Below are positions 20,901 to 31,100 of a DNA stretch of 64,000 nucleotides, one piece after another; position 1 is the first letter of the stretch; every line of letters starts with the position of its first letter. Source of the stretch: Euborellia annulipes (Eukaryota > Arthropoda > Insecta > Dermaptera > Anisolabididae); the NCBI GenBank assembly GCA_023213315.1, contig JAKCPI010025583.1, positions 1 to 64,000 of the forward strand. Reading direction: 5' to 3'. The notes beneath the pieces are model-generated. The model made no database searches, was not told the DNA's origin, and saw only the letters and a program-made list of their open reading frames with translations. Position numbers and translations under genes: made by a program.

Positions 20901-21640
20901 CTATTTTAATTTGTCCATTATTAAACTATAACATTCTGAGAGGTTTTCGGTATCCGTCTTGAAGTTAATAGCACTGTTTATATTCATTTGGATGTTAGCC
21001 GCCTCTTTGAATTTCCTCTTGTCTTCGTTCTTTTCAAAACATAAAATTTTTGCGTTTTTAAAATCCATTTCATGTTTAAAGTCCAGGCTGTGTATTGAAA
21101 GGGCTGTTTTCATTTGTTTATCTCGCACGGTGTTAAAGTGTTCTCTGAGACGAATTCTTAAGGGACGTTTTGTCTCACCAAAATATATATATGGTTTTTT
21201 ATCTTCTTTACATCTAGGTAGGACATTCTATTTTGTAAACCAAGTTTTTTTGTTGTAGTTTATCAGCTTTATCTTTATTTGAGTAAAGAGGCCTAAGAGT
21301 TTGGTTTACCTTAGCAGACAGAAATATGTTTTCTTTTTTGAAAATTCTCTATTTCTTCTGTCAGGGATGGTATATATGTTATACCTCCATATCTTTTGAT
21401 AGTTGGTGAATTTGTATTAGCTTTTTTGTTTTCTGTCTGGTTTTTTGAATCATTTACTAATCTCTTAATTAATTTTTTCGGATAGCCATTCTTCTGAGCT
21501 CTTCTTATAAGGTTTCCAAAATTTTTTTCTTTGTTTTTTTCGTGACATATTTTGTTTATTCTAAAGATTTCATTTTTTATATTCAATTTTTGATTCAATG
21601 GTTGCATGGATTTATAATTTAGCATCCAAATCCATTCAAA
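20895..21640 (-). pseudogene. Penelope-like element: linker and GIY-YIG endonuclease, copy 1
   Basis: Upstream part: KNGYPKKLIKRLVND and RYGGITYIPSLTEEI, the usual region between RT and nuclease. Downstream after a one-base shift: PYIYFGETKRPLRIRLREHF, the GIY-YIG nuclease motif (Y-I-Y-F-G, then the R-x3-RLxEH helix), and then HSLDFKHEMDFKNAKIL. Penelope-like elements use this nuclease to open target DNA. The RT domain is absent. This copy carries a one-base loss (IENFQKR instead of IKRIFKKE) relative to 45966-46660, breaking the frame. Confidence 0.8.
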
Positions 21641-21652
21641 TATATAATGTGT

Positions 21653-21886
21653 ACATTAATGAAATAGTGCCTTTCACGTGAGGAGGCGAAATTTATCCAC
21701 TCTGGCCGGGCGGTGTCAAAAGACGACACACATTAATGAAATAGTGCCTTTCACGTGAGGAGGCGAAATTTATCCACTCTGGCCGGGCGGTGTCAAAAGA
21801 CGACACACATTAATGAAATAGTGCCTTTCACGTGAGGAGGCGAAATTTATCCACTCTGGCCGGGCGGTGTCAAAAGACGACACACC
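21653..21886. repeat. Three tandem 76-77-bp repeats at a Penelope end
   Basis: The unit is CATTAATGAAATAGTGCC ... GGCCGGGCGGTGTC ... GACGACACA, repeated three times; the second locus (46664-46815) has two. It is followed by unique sequence shared between loci. This is consistent with a Penelope pseudo-LTR with internal tandem units. Confidence 0.8.
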
Positions 21887-22256
21887 TAAGACTTTGAACA
21901 TCGAGGAGATGGACATTATAGAAATGTACGTTCGCCAGATAGGCGGCGGACATTTGAAGCATGAGTGAAGAACATAAGAGTTATATTCTTTGGTTCCTAC
22001 AATAAACAAATTAAAAAATGTCGATATTCAATTTGTTGGACAAAATAAGATTAAATAGACTTCGAAGAGTCGCAGTTACTTCATCAAATCATTGTTTGTT
22101 CGGTGAGTGTGTAATTAAATGAATTTTCATAAAATTTTTTTAATTTTTTATTAACTGTCTCATGGATCGACTGCTTTGCAAATATCAGTTTCGATTTTCC
22201 ATCATCGTCAAGACCTTTAAAAATAAACATAGAGTATGTTTAATTTATAATATATT
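21887..22256 (-). mobile_element. Penelope-associated terminal sequence (pseudo-LTR-like)
   Basis: Near-identical to 46816-47183. Contains GATGATGGAAAATCGAAAC on the minus strand. It ends exactly where the poly-A of the LOA-like LINE begins at 22257. Confidence 0.55.
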
Positions 22257-22479
22257 TTTTTTTTTTTTTTAGTTTAATAGTTTAATTCCTTACAGACTAT
22301 CGTCCATTTACAAGGATATTTACAATTAAGTACAATACAATTTAAAAAAAGAGTTACTAAAATATATATTACAGTGTTATACATAAATTACATGTTAAGA
22401 TCAAAATAAACAAAATAAAAAAAAAAAAAGAAAATAGCAGATTGTCGTATGTATTCCCTCAGCTATATAATCCCAAAAA

Positions 22480-22521
<42 letters not shown>

Positions 22522-23640
22522 TTGATAGTCTAGCGCCTTGTGACAGTCAAGTGTTATTTTGGAAAAGAATTTAGCCCTTCCTATTGCTTGAATAGCAGCT
22601 CTGCTATCCGTGAAAATAAATATCGTTTTGTTTACGTATTTCCTATCGATCAGTTCCCTGGCAGCCACCTGAATACCCATTACCTCAGCCTGAAAGACTG
22701 TGGCATGCGCTCCCAGAGGCAAACTAATGCTAAGCATTTCGCTTTCAGAGTATATACCTGATCCTGTGCCCAGTAGAGTCTTAGAGCCATCAGTGTAGAC
22801 AACCACATCCCCCTCTCGGGGGTGCCCTTGGCCACTTTCTGAGGCTGTTCTGTACGTTTTTCCGAAAATATATCGCGGGGACATATAGTCGGCTTGTGCT
22901 TCTAATGAGGGACACCCCATGAAACCTTCCCTTAGGATAATTCCGTGTCCCTTCATCATACTTTTGGACCGCCATAGCCCTAAATTTTAAAGTCTAATTG
23001 CTGTGCTCAAAGCTTCCCTCCTGATATGAATATCTAGAGGAGGTAGGCAGAGCACTGCCATATGTCAGCATGGGGCGGATTATCGCAGTATAAAGCCACA
23101 TTGATGTCCTCGGTCTGAGCCCCCAAGACTTCCCAATAGCGCCCCTACACTGCCAGAATGCCCTACATGCTTTATCTATCTTATTTTGAAGATGGCTTTT
23201 CCAATTTAATTTGTCATCAAGAATGATTCCTAAGTACTTCACTTCTCTAGCGAAACTAATTTTTGTTCCAAATATGGAGGGTTCTATTAGGGTAGTTAGC
23301 TTTCTTTTCTTTGTGAACAGGACCATTTCCGTTTTACGGGGGTTCACTGTTAATGAATGTTTCTTGCACCAACCCTCTACTATCCGCAGTGCGCCTTGCA
23401 CCAGCTCACATAGCGTTCTTTCACAAATGCCATTTACCAGTATGGCAATGTCATCAGCATAACCGGTTGCATGGAAGAGATTGCCGTTTAGATGCCTTAT
23501 CAGGTCATCCACGACCAGGTTCCAAAGCAGGGGGGAAAGAACCCCCCCCCCTGCGGACACCCTCTGCTTACCACTCCCCGAATTATTTTCCGGCCGGCCT
23601 TGAAGTGAATCCCGTTGAAGGAGAGCTCCTCCTTGCTGAA
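22257..23640 (-). pseudogene. LOA-like LINE: RT and RNase H with internal deletion
   Basis: RT part (23600-23050): GGGVLSPLLWNLVVDDL, GYADDIAILVNG (catalytic FADD-type box), KTEMVLFTKKRK, YLGIILDDKLNW. It is joined with a loss of roughly 40 residues to LDIHIRREALSTAIRL. RNase H part (22860-22530): VVVYTDGSKTLLGTGSGIY, HATVFQAEVMGIQ, TDSRAAIQAI, then running into a (TA)n tract at 22486-22517. Poly-A at 22257-22271. At the 5' side, 23590-23640 is not RT but a piece of the ORF1 region also found at 19855-19905. Non-functional. Confidence 0.85.
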
Positions 23641-23699
23641 TATTTGCTGTTTCTTTTTTATTTAATTCACATCTATGAATAATCAAATATTGAAGTAAT

Positions 23700-24326
23700 T
23701 AGGGATGAAACGATACCACTGAGGTATCCATACTTTTACTCGATACTGATATCGGTCGCAAAGTATCGAGTACCTACTCGGTATCGATTGAAAAGTATCG
23801 ATACTTACTCGTATCGATCAATATTTTCGTACAATTAAAGATAATCAAAAACAGCAGTAAGTGCTGATATTTTCAAGATTTGCAGGGACTTTGCAGCCAG
23901 GAGATTAAATAAAAAATCTTTTATTTAATTTCTATTTACTGACAGAAATTATCCATAAATAAAAATTTTTTTATTTAGTCTTAAAAAAAAATTCAGTTTT
24001 AGATGTACTATCCAAAAATAATAATTTTTCCAGGTGTTTTTTTTCGAGGTGTTTCCTTCCCTGTTAAACACTCCTATAATAAAAATTAAAATACAGCGGT
24101 ACAAACCATTCCACTTATTTCTATTGTAAACAAGAACAAATGAACCTAAATGTTCTTCCGACCTAACTAATCATCGCGTACAGTACGTGGACCGAGTATC
24201 GATACGAATATTTTTGACCGATACTTACTTGGTACTCGATTCTAAAGTATTGATTCCAAAAGTACTTGGTATCGAAAGTATCGAGTACCGTAAGTACTTG
24301 TATTTACTCGTATCGTTTCATTCCTA
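23700..24326. mobile_element. hAT-like MITE full of GTATCGATAC motifs
   Basis: Terminal inverted repeats AGGGATGAAACGATAC and its complement GTATCGTTTCATTCCT. The interior has many TACTCGATAC/GTATCGATAC repeats near both ends and no coding frame. Flanks share GTAAT (23695-23699 and after 24326), a partial match to an 8-bp hAT duplication. The type is inferred from the ends only. Confidence 0.7.
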
Positions 24327-24636
24327 CCTGTAATTTCTAAAATGGCTACACTAAAATATTAATAAACAAAGAAATGGTTGATTCAAAGCTCTTTTTTTTA
24401 ATGATTTCACAGCAAACATACATTCAATTTAAATTGTTTATTAATAGAGAATTGTTTTCAAACAAATACGTAAATAATTAAAAAAAATATACAATTTAAA
24501 ACAAGGTTTTATTAAATTATACCAGCTTTTAATTTAATATATTAAAATTTAATTAATATTTTTTTTATATTTACTTTTGTCTTTAAATTATTTTTTTTTT
24601 ATTAGTAAAAATTTTAATCCGATACACTTTTAAATA

Positions 24637-24667
<31 letters not shown>

Positions 24668-24800
24668 TTTTATTTATTATAATTTTTTGAGCGTTTTCAG
24701 CTCATTACATGAGAGAGTCATATTACATATTGCATTAAAAACAAAATCAAAAAGAAATTTATATCACGCGGTTAACACTAAACGGAAATACAAATCATCC
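24327..24800. other. AT-rich spacer with (TA)n tract
   Basis: Tract at 24645-24669; no gene. Confidence 0.5.
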
Positions 24801-24836
24801 ATTCATAACGAATTCAAGGCCCTACAATCATCTGTA

Positions 24837-25192
24837 CTATTCATTAATTATGAACGAATGCAGCTTCAGGATTTCGCACAGGAAATTCGCCAGTTTGTTT
24901 GCTTCGATTATGTTGCCGGGCGACAGTAATTTTTGGATTGTCCTTGTCCTGGTGGCATCCATGTAATGCCCTCTCATACCTTCATATATAGGCCAGTCTT
25001 TTAAGAGGTGGCAAATGTCTTCCGATTGCATATGGAGCAGATTTCTTGGGGGTATATTTTATGGCAATTTCCGTTTAAATGGAAATGCATGATCCTAGAA
25101 TTTGCCGTTCTTGCCTGCAATCTCATTTTGTTAATGTCCATGGGAAAGTTCAAGAATAATCTCACAGATATAGGAAAGAGCGAAAATGACAA
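24837..25192 (-). pseudogene. LINE C-terminal zinc-binding region
   Basis: Reads RLQARTANSRIMHFHLNG, then CHKIYPQEICSIC, then after a shift SEDICHLLKDWPIYEGMRG. This is the C-x2-C ... H-x4-C pattern at the end of many LINE polymerases, with the last Cys now Trp. It meets the plus-strand RT piece head to head at 25190. Confidence 0.7.
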
Positions 25193-25873
25193 TAAATGTT
25201 AATAACCAGCAGTCCAAAGAAATTAAAGTCACAAAGGGGGTGCTCCATGGAGATCCTCTTAGCTCTCTGCTTTTTTCTTTGTTTATCGCCGACTTCCCCA
25301 ACCGTCTAAACGAACTAGAACTAGAAGGTATTAACATAGACAACCGGAACCAGATCTCATGTCTCATTTATGCGGATGACCTTAGATTGATGGCCGAAAT
25401 GCCAATAAAACTTCGTTACTTAACGCCTTAGAAGCTTACTGCGAGGATAATCAACTGGAGGTATAAGAAAAGAGAAGGAGGTTAATGAAGAGAAGACGAA
25501 GGTGATAGTATTCAGAAGAGGCGGTCGACTGGCAGAAGAAATCGAATTTAAATACAAAAAAAAAAAGATCCCTAGAAATTGTCAACAAAATTAATTACCT
25601 GGGCAGCCAAAAATAATTACATATGTTTTCAGGAGAGCTATTGGTTGGCTGAAAACAATTCTAGCCATGTCTCCGACTAGACTTTCTAAAATATGCTATG
25701 AAAGGATGTTATACCTCAGTCAAAGTAACCCTGATTTAAGATATAACTGGGCTTTGCAGTTGAAGCAGTATTTCACGCTTCTAAACAGAGAAGACTTGTG
25801 GGAAGGACAATATGCGGACATGATCGCGAATAATGCTGAAATTCTAACGGAAGAGCTTAAATGTGTTTATTAA
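25186..25873 (+). pseudogene. LINE reverse transcriptase fragment, inverted relative to 24837-25192
   Basis: GVLHGDPLSSLLFSLFIADF, then CLIYADDLRLMAE (catalytic ADD box), then after frame breaks EKTKVIVFRRGGRLAEEIEF, and a C-terminal piece at 25667-25873 (ERMLYLSQSNPDLRYNWALQ). The strand flip against the adjoining C-terminal piece, with its 5' end at the join, is the expected outcome of twin priming. Confidence 0.8.
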
Positions 25874-26066
25874 AGCTTTTGTGGTTTGAAATATTATTAT
25901 TAGGAGAATTTTTAATTATAGACCACATTTTTGTATTAAATATTTATTAAAAATATATAAATACTGTACAACTTTGTTGAGTGCGGAAGTGGCTGTGATA
26001 ATATCTTTAAAGAATGGAAGGAGGAGAGGAAGAGTGCTCCAAAACAAGAAACTCCCAATATTCGAC

Positions 26067-26098
26067 GTTTCGGTCCAAATTTATTTGACCATCATCAG
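26067..26098 (-). other. CTGATGA-stem-GAAAC motif, left arm
   Basis: CTGATGA, one T, GGTC/GACC stem around an AT loop, then GAAAC. Hammerhead-like core with one extra base. Confidence 0.4.
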
Positions 26099-26343
26099 GA
26101 ATCAGAGTTGTCATATAAATTTATATAAATATATCTAATCATATGTTGCTCGACTTTAAGACATTAAAATTTGCTCATCTGAATCGAAGGCTTAGATATG
26201 TGAGGAAGTAATCATTAGATTACTTCCTCACATATCTAAGCCTTCGATTGCAGATGAGCAAAATTTTAATGTCATTAACAAGTCCGAAGCAACATATGAT
26301 TAGATATATTTATATAAATTTACATATGACAACTCCTGATTGC

Positions 26344-26375
26344 CTGATGATGGTCAAATAAATTTGGACCGAAAC
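26344..26375 (+). other. CTGATGA-stem-GAAAC motif, right arm
   Basis: Same motif in opposite orientation: CTGATGA at 26344-26350, GAAAC at 26371-26375. Confidence 0.4.
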
Positions 26376-26462
26376 GTCGCGAATATCTGGGAGTTTCATT
26401 GTTTTGGAGACACTCCTTCCTGGCTGCTACCTCCTTCCATTCTTTAAAAAATACTGTACAAC

Positions 26463-26494
26463 GTTTCAACTGCTTATTCTGCAGCCGTTATCAA
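26463..26494 (-). other. Degenerate TTGATAA-stem-GAAAC motif
   Basis: Stem GGCTGC/GCAGTT (two G-T pairs) before GAAAC. It lies just outside the foldback element, in the sequence the element was inserted into. Confidence 0.3.
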
Positions 26495-26659
26495 GCACTG
26501 TGCACTTGCTCCGACTCAAGTGAGAGCTTAAACTTCACTTTCCGCGATTGGATATGGAGGACAGCGTAAGCTACTGATAATGTCTATTAAGAGCCGATTT
26601 TTAAATTATGGTTTTTAAAACTCGATTGTAAATTTCTAATATTAACTTTGGCTAAAGTA

Positions 26660-26690
<31 letters not shown>

Positions 26691-27425
26691 GTGCTTCCCC
26701 AAAAATTTTACAATTTTACAATTTTACCCACCGTACGCCACTGCAAGCCACACTATAAAAACCTAGAAGAGGCAAGTGGAAATTCCTTTTTATTAATTTA
26801 ATATCAAGCTTTTATCTATAAGGTATTGAAAGTAAAACAATTACATTGAAAAATGTTTTAATTAATTAACGAAATATAAAGGAACAATATTTTAATAAAA
26901 ATATTTCAAAAGCTAAAGGCCATTGACGTTTTATACTTTAAAATATAATTATACTGTCACTCAAATAAATTAACTTTAAACAAAGACAGTTGAATAATTT
27001 GAATATAAATTAACAAGATATTTTGATTCTGAGAGGGGTGCAATATACTTAAAAAGTGATCAAGCGAAGCAAACGACAAAACGAGATTATTCTTTTTTGT
27101 CAAATATTAAAAGTTCATTTATAAATTTTGGTTATTATCATATTTTTATTTATATCTCAATCATAGTGATGTAGTTTTAGAAATTCCAGAGAAGCATAGA
27201 GAAATGAGTCATATGTGTGAGCTGTTTTCTAAACTAAACATTGGGGAGCGGTGGGGAGATGTAATTTGTTTGAGAGTTTATGAAATAAGGATTGAGAAAG
27301 ATGACTATGATGCCATCTGCAGAGAAAAATCATAAATAAAGTGATGGTAAACTTTTGCATTGTGTTTTTAATAATTTATATTTTTGTAATTAAAATTAAT
27401 TTTCATGATGTCTTCATCAAAACTA
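26495..27425. other. AT-rich region with (TA)n tract
   Basis: Tract at 26658-26688. No gene recognised. Confidence 0.5.
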
Positions 27426-27429
27426 TCGT

Positions 27430-27471
27430 GTCGGTGGGGGGGGGCCCGGGCGGGGGGGGCCGGGGGGGGAA
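27430..27471 (+). repeat. G-rich run
   Basis: Several runs of seven or more G separated by CCC, in an AT-rich setting. Could form a G-quadruplex, or be a poorly sequenced low-complexity site. Confidence 0.6.
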
Positions 27472-27664
27472 CATTCAAGAAAGCATTTGGAACAAATTTG
27501 TATTTTCTGAATAAAGGAGAGAGAACGAGTTCGAGAGAGTATGGCAGACTTGAGTTGACCCAAAGTGGCCGCGCGCTAGCAGCATCGTCGCCCAGCGGTA
27601 TAAAATATAAAAATCAGTTGATTATTAACTTATGGAGAAATCGCAGAAAGCAAAAGAATAAGTC

Positions 27665-27810
27665 CAGCCCCCTCGTGGAAGTCATTCAACGACCTTCACC
27701 TATATTAGAAGCTTCTCTAAACCGTCAACTCTGCTGGCTAAATGATCAAAGGATGCTAAAGGAAAAGAATAAGAGGTCCAGTCCAATGATATCTGGTATC
27801 AATCCTAAGA
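27665..27810 (-). pseudogene. RTE element C-terminal fragment 1
   Basis: ~145 bp nearly identical to 28099-28243. On the minus strand it decodes to DGLEKLLI and a following Arg/Pro-rich part, matching the GGLERLVIEGKVDGRRPRG region of the RTE at 41175-44142. Confidence 0.6.
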
Positions 27811-27972
27811 CTTAACTAAATCATTCAATCTAGGTAACACGAACGACTCGGCATTAACATTTTTAAACAAAAATAATAAATTATATATTTTATTCAAGAT
27901 CAAAAATCCAACAAATGACCGGGGCTCTTCACACGACTATCTTCTTCTTATCATTCCTTTGCTAATCTAAGA

Positions 27973-28243
27973 GGCGTGGTGAATAGTCATCGGCCATGGC
28001 TGTTCTCCATGAATCTCGGTCTTGGACCATCTGGATGGTTTGTTGTAGTCTTTGGCCGACTGCATGTTCCAGTGAATCAACCCATCTTTTCGGGGAGCCC
28101 CCTCGTGGAAGTCGTTCAGCGACCTTCACCTATATTAGAAGCTTCTCTAAACCGTCAACTCTGCTGGCTAAATGATCAAAGGATGCTAAAGGAAATGAAT
28201 AAGAGGTCCAGTCCAATGATATCTGGTACCAATCGGAAGACTT
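27973..28243 (-). pseudogene. RTE element C-terminal fragment 2
   Basis: Decodes on the minus strand to the DGLEKLL segment followed by KRWVDSLEHAVGQRLQQTIQ and VQDRDSWRTAMADD, the last ~70 residues of an RTE polymerase (compare RWVDQVERAVGQGLQHS at 41216-41330). Contains a stop. Confidence 0.7.
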
Positions 28244-28244
28244 T

Positions 28245-28400
28245 AATAGCGTGGTGAATAGTCATCTACCATGGCTGTTCTCCATGAATCTCGGTTTTGG
28301 AATCTATGTGCAGTTGGTCGACTTTTTTTCATTTTCCACCTTTCGAAAATTAAGGAGTTGACAAGGCGAAAAAAATCTTTGTTTATAAAACAAGGTTATG
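28245..28400 (-). pseudogene. RTE element C-terminal fragment 3, with deletion
   Basis: 28245-28300 repeats the extreme end of fragment 2. 28310-28400 matches the RTE region around 41565-41640 (GCAGTTGGTCG ... TTTTTCATT ... GGAGTTGAC), so about 280 bp between are missing. Confidence 0.6.
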
Positions 28401-28524
28401 ATGAAGACCTGCATATGATCGAAATGAATCGTAAACCAATAAAAAGGCTCTTCATTTAATTAGTGTAGTTTCCCAGCAATTTCTCTAATCTGTGAGCCAA
28501 ATGCAGTTTTCCCTGACAAACTAA

Positions 28525-29394
28525 GGGCCGGTTTTTTCATGTTTGGGTAGTTAGTGAAGTCTCTGTTAAAGTGCTTTTTTTTGTAGTGCAGAAACCCTCT
28601 TCATTTTTATTCTTATAGTAAAATATATGACATCCCATCATTTTATTTAAAAAAGAAGTAGATATATTTGTTATTTTTATTTTGATTCAACTTAATTTAA
28701 CAATAAAATGATGAGATGTGATATATTTTACAATATGCAAAAGGTTAGATCCACTGGTAACTGAGGCAGCCATTTGCTTTTTATTTGCATAACCCAGCCT
28801 TGGAGTATATGTATATGTATATATGTTGAATTTTTTGCCAAAGTCTCGGTTAAATTAGTCGGAGCCAAAAAGCTCTGGGTTCGCTTTAGCAAAAACGTGA
28901 TATTAGGAACACAATCCTGGCACCAGCATCCTAACTTCACGCATAAAAATAACAGAGACATTCTTCAATCTATCCCTTTTTTTTGTTATTGTTAATTTTA
29001 TGTCAGTCAGGATTATATTTCTAGGATATTTGGCAAGGTGTTGAAGATGATTATTTGAATATATTCTAATATCCAAGTTGAAACTATGTTCGAGGGTTGG
29101 CCAACTAACTCCCTCTGGCGCACTCTGGCAAGACGAAGCTTCAACTAAAGCATTTCAAAATTTAAATTTTAGTAAAAAAAATAATTTTTTTAAAATTAAT
29201 TATTTTAATTTATAATATTTATTTAAATTAATTTCAATTTTTATTTTTAATAATTTTTATATTTTATGTCTTTATTCAGTAGAAAACTTCAAAAAACCTT
29301 TAATACTGAAGAGAGTTTATTCCCTGGAAGAGGGTTTCTGCATTGCACACTACCCATAGGTTTTCTTTCTACCCAAAGATGAAAAAACCGGCCC
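28525..29394. mobile_element. Harbinger-type MITE with TAA target duplication
   Basis: Termini GGGCCGGTTTTTTCATG and its complement at 29378-29394; the arms stay similar for ~75 bp (GCAGAAACCCTCTTC). TAA flanks both sides (28522-28524, 29395-29397). Harbinger elements use a 3-bp TWA duplication, hence the class. A ~115-bp internal stem-loop lies at 28617-28735. No transposase frame. Confidence 0.75.
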
Positions 29395-29479
29395 TAAGCA
29401 AAAAATTTAAGATTGATACAATTCATTCTTTTTTATATTTCACTTTAGTAGTAAAAAAAAAATATATTTAACTCCTTTT

Positions 29480-29665
29480 GTGCCCTTGACCTATGAATCA
29501 GAAGTAGAGTATTAGCTTCTCGTGCCAAAGGTAGAGGCCCGTTCTAGCCTACAAAAATTTATTTCAATTGAATTGTATACCAATCAATTGAAATAAATAG
29601 GGATGTGGTCTAAATGGCCTCCGATGCTGAAAAAGACCTTAAATAAATTTAAAAAAAAAAAAAAA
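29480..29665 (+). repeat. SINE-like retroposon with poly-A tail and 44-bp palindrome
   Basis: Begins around a possible Pol III-like stretch (GTAGAGTATTAGCTTCTCG ... CCCGTTCTAGCC) and ends in A-rich sequence at 29648-29665. Its middle (29561-29604, ATTTCAATTGA ... TCAATTGAAAT) recurs inverted at 32999-33043. The tRNA relationship is tentative. Confidence 0.4.
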
Positions 29666-30730
29666 CCTTTTGTCTTTTCCTCAAATTAAATTATATATTT
29701 AAATTTTACGGTTATCTTTTAAAGGAAGAATGATGGTTCTTTCATTTGTTTAATGAAACTCTAACAAATTTCTTAAAATCGTCAGTCAATTTGGAAATTA
29801 TTTATATCATTCAGTAGTTGTCCACCTCTGAGAGTTTATTTCTTTTTTATTTATATCACCGCTCTCTTCCTTTTATCATCATCTGATACATTCAGAAAAA
29901 AAAGAAAACATATTTTACTCTTTTATTATCATCACTTAAAAGAGGGTTAATATTGACACCTTCCTTTTTTTTATATGAAAGAGAGAGAAGGTCACGCCCT
30001 TGGTCTGCTTTTCTAGTGGCCTAACTTGAAGGGTATCGGTCCCTTAAAACTTTAATGCCAACATTTGGTTCTCAACAATTTAACATGGCCTCTAAATACA
30101 TTAAGATTGATTTGATTTGAAACAGAGTTAATTCCTAGTACCCAACTCGATATTGTATTGATTGATTTTATTTTGAGGTGGCTTATCGGCTTAGGTCATC
30201 CCAAAACATGGAAGAGATGTACTCACTTTCTTATTCCATGAAGACGCATTAATTTTTATTAAACTCCAATCTGAATTGTGTTAAACTTCAGTTCAGAAAA
30301 TCCATAACTTTATATAAGTAAAATTATTGCGAATCACGACCAGAAATACATTAGCATTTAGTTTTTAGCAAGAAAGCAAATTTCTTCTCATAGCAGGAAA
30401 ACAGACTGTTGTTAGTTTAAATAAGCCTAAATTATTTTTGTTTTTTTAAAGTATATAACAAAGAAATTTTCTGATTTTTAAAAATTCATTATTGATAATA
30501 ATTTTTTTTTTTTTTAGATGTATGAATGTCCGGGGTTGATTACAGGGCTGGGGTGTCGATGTCGGCATAAAAAAATGTTGATAAAAAAGAGTATATTAAC
30601 TACACAGATCTTTAATTTTCTCGGTGTCGACATATTTTTCTGCCGACATCTCAGCCTTGGTTGATTAGCCTAAGTTTGAACGTTTCTTGTTGTTCCCTGA
30701 CAACTAAATACCCATTTTGTTAATTTCTTC
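29666..30730. other. AT-rich region
   Basis: A T-run at 30501-30516. No gene seen. Confidence 0.5.
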
Positions 30731-30734
30731 AAAT

Positions 30735-31100
30735 AATCGTGGCTCAATGCGGAGGCGGTATGGTTAAGACGGTCCCGGACGAGTCGTGATCCGCGAGAAG
30801 GTATAAATCTGGATTGTATGACTGACTGTATGTATGAGTAAAAAAAAAAGGATTGGAAAGGCCCCTGTCTGACGCCACGGTCTTTTATATTATATAGAGA
30901 GGCTAGAGGCTCGCTCAGGACGCCGTGGAAATTCCGCGGAATAGGCGAGCTGGCCGTATCGTACGGGGGGGCCAGATTTTGGAGGCCTATAGGTCAACGT
31001 AGAAAAAAATCCTCTCTCCTCTTCCGAGGTGCTCTGATTTGTATAGTTCCTGGCAAGGGGGCGTCGGCGTGAGCCTGCGCATCTCTTGCGGACAAAAAAA
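30735..31100 (+). repeat. GC-richer SINE-like segment with tRNA-like head
   Basis: TGGCTCAATGCGG (box A-like) and AGTCGTGATCC (box B-like) lie ~40 bp apart near 30739-30792, followed by an A-run at 30840 and a GC-rich body. No second copy in the window, so the SINE call is weak. Confidence 0.35.

Larger units (their letters stand above)
25973..26448. mobile_element. Foldback element with hammerhead-like arms and 14-bp target duplication
   Basis: Two long inverted arms meet at GGAAGTAAT-CATTAG-ATTACTTCC (26206-26229). Both arms carry GGACCGAAACGTC and CTGATGATGGTC. The flanks repeat AAATACTGTACAAC exactly at 25959-25972 and 26449-26462. No coding sequence. The layout suggests two inverted copies of a Penelope or other retroelement end. 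Confidence 0.8.

Noticed and set aside
21653..21886. CRISPR-like array of 77-bp units
   Set aside because: Units are directly adjacent without spacers, in a eukaryotic retroelement terminus.
22185..22220. A further hammerhead-like motif (GATGATGGAAAATCGAAAC) in the Penelope terminus
   Set aside because: The core is off-consensus and the stem is too weak to count with the others.
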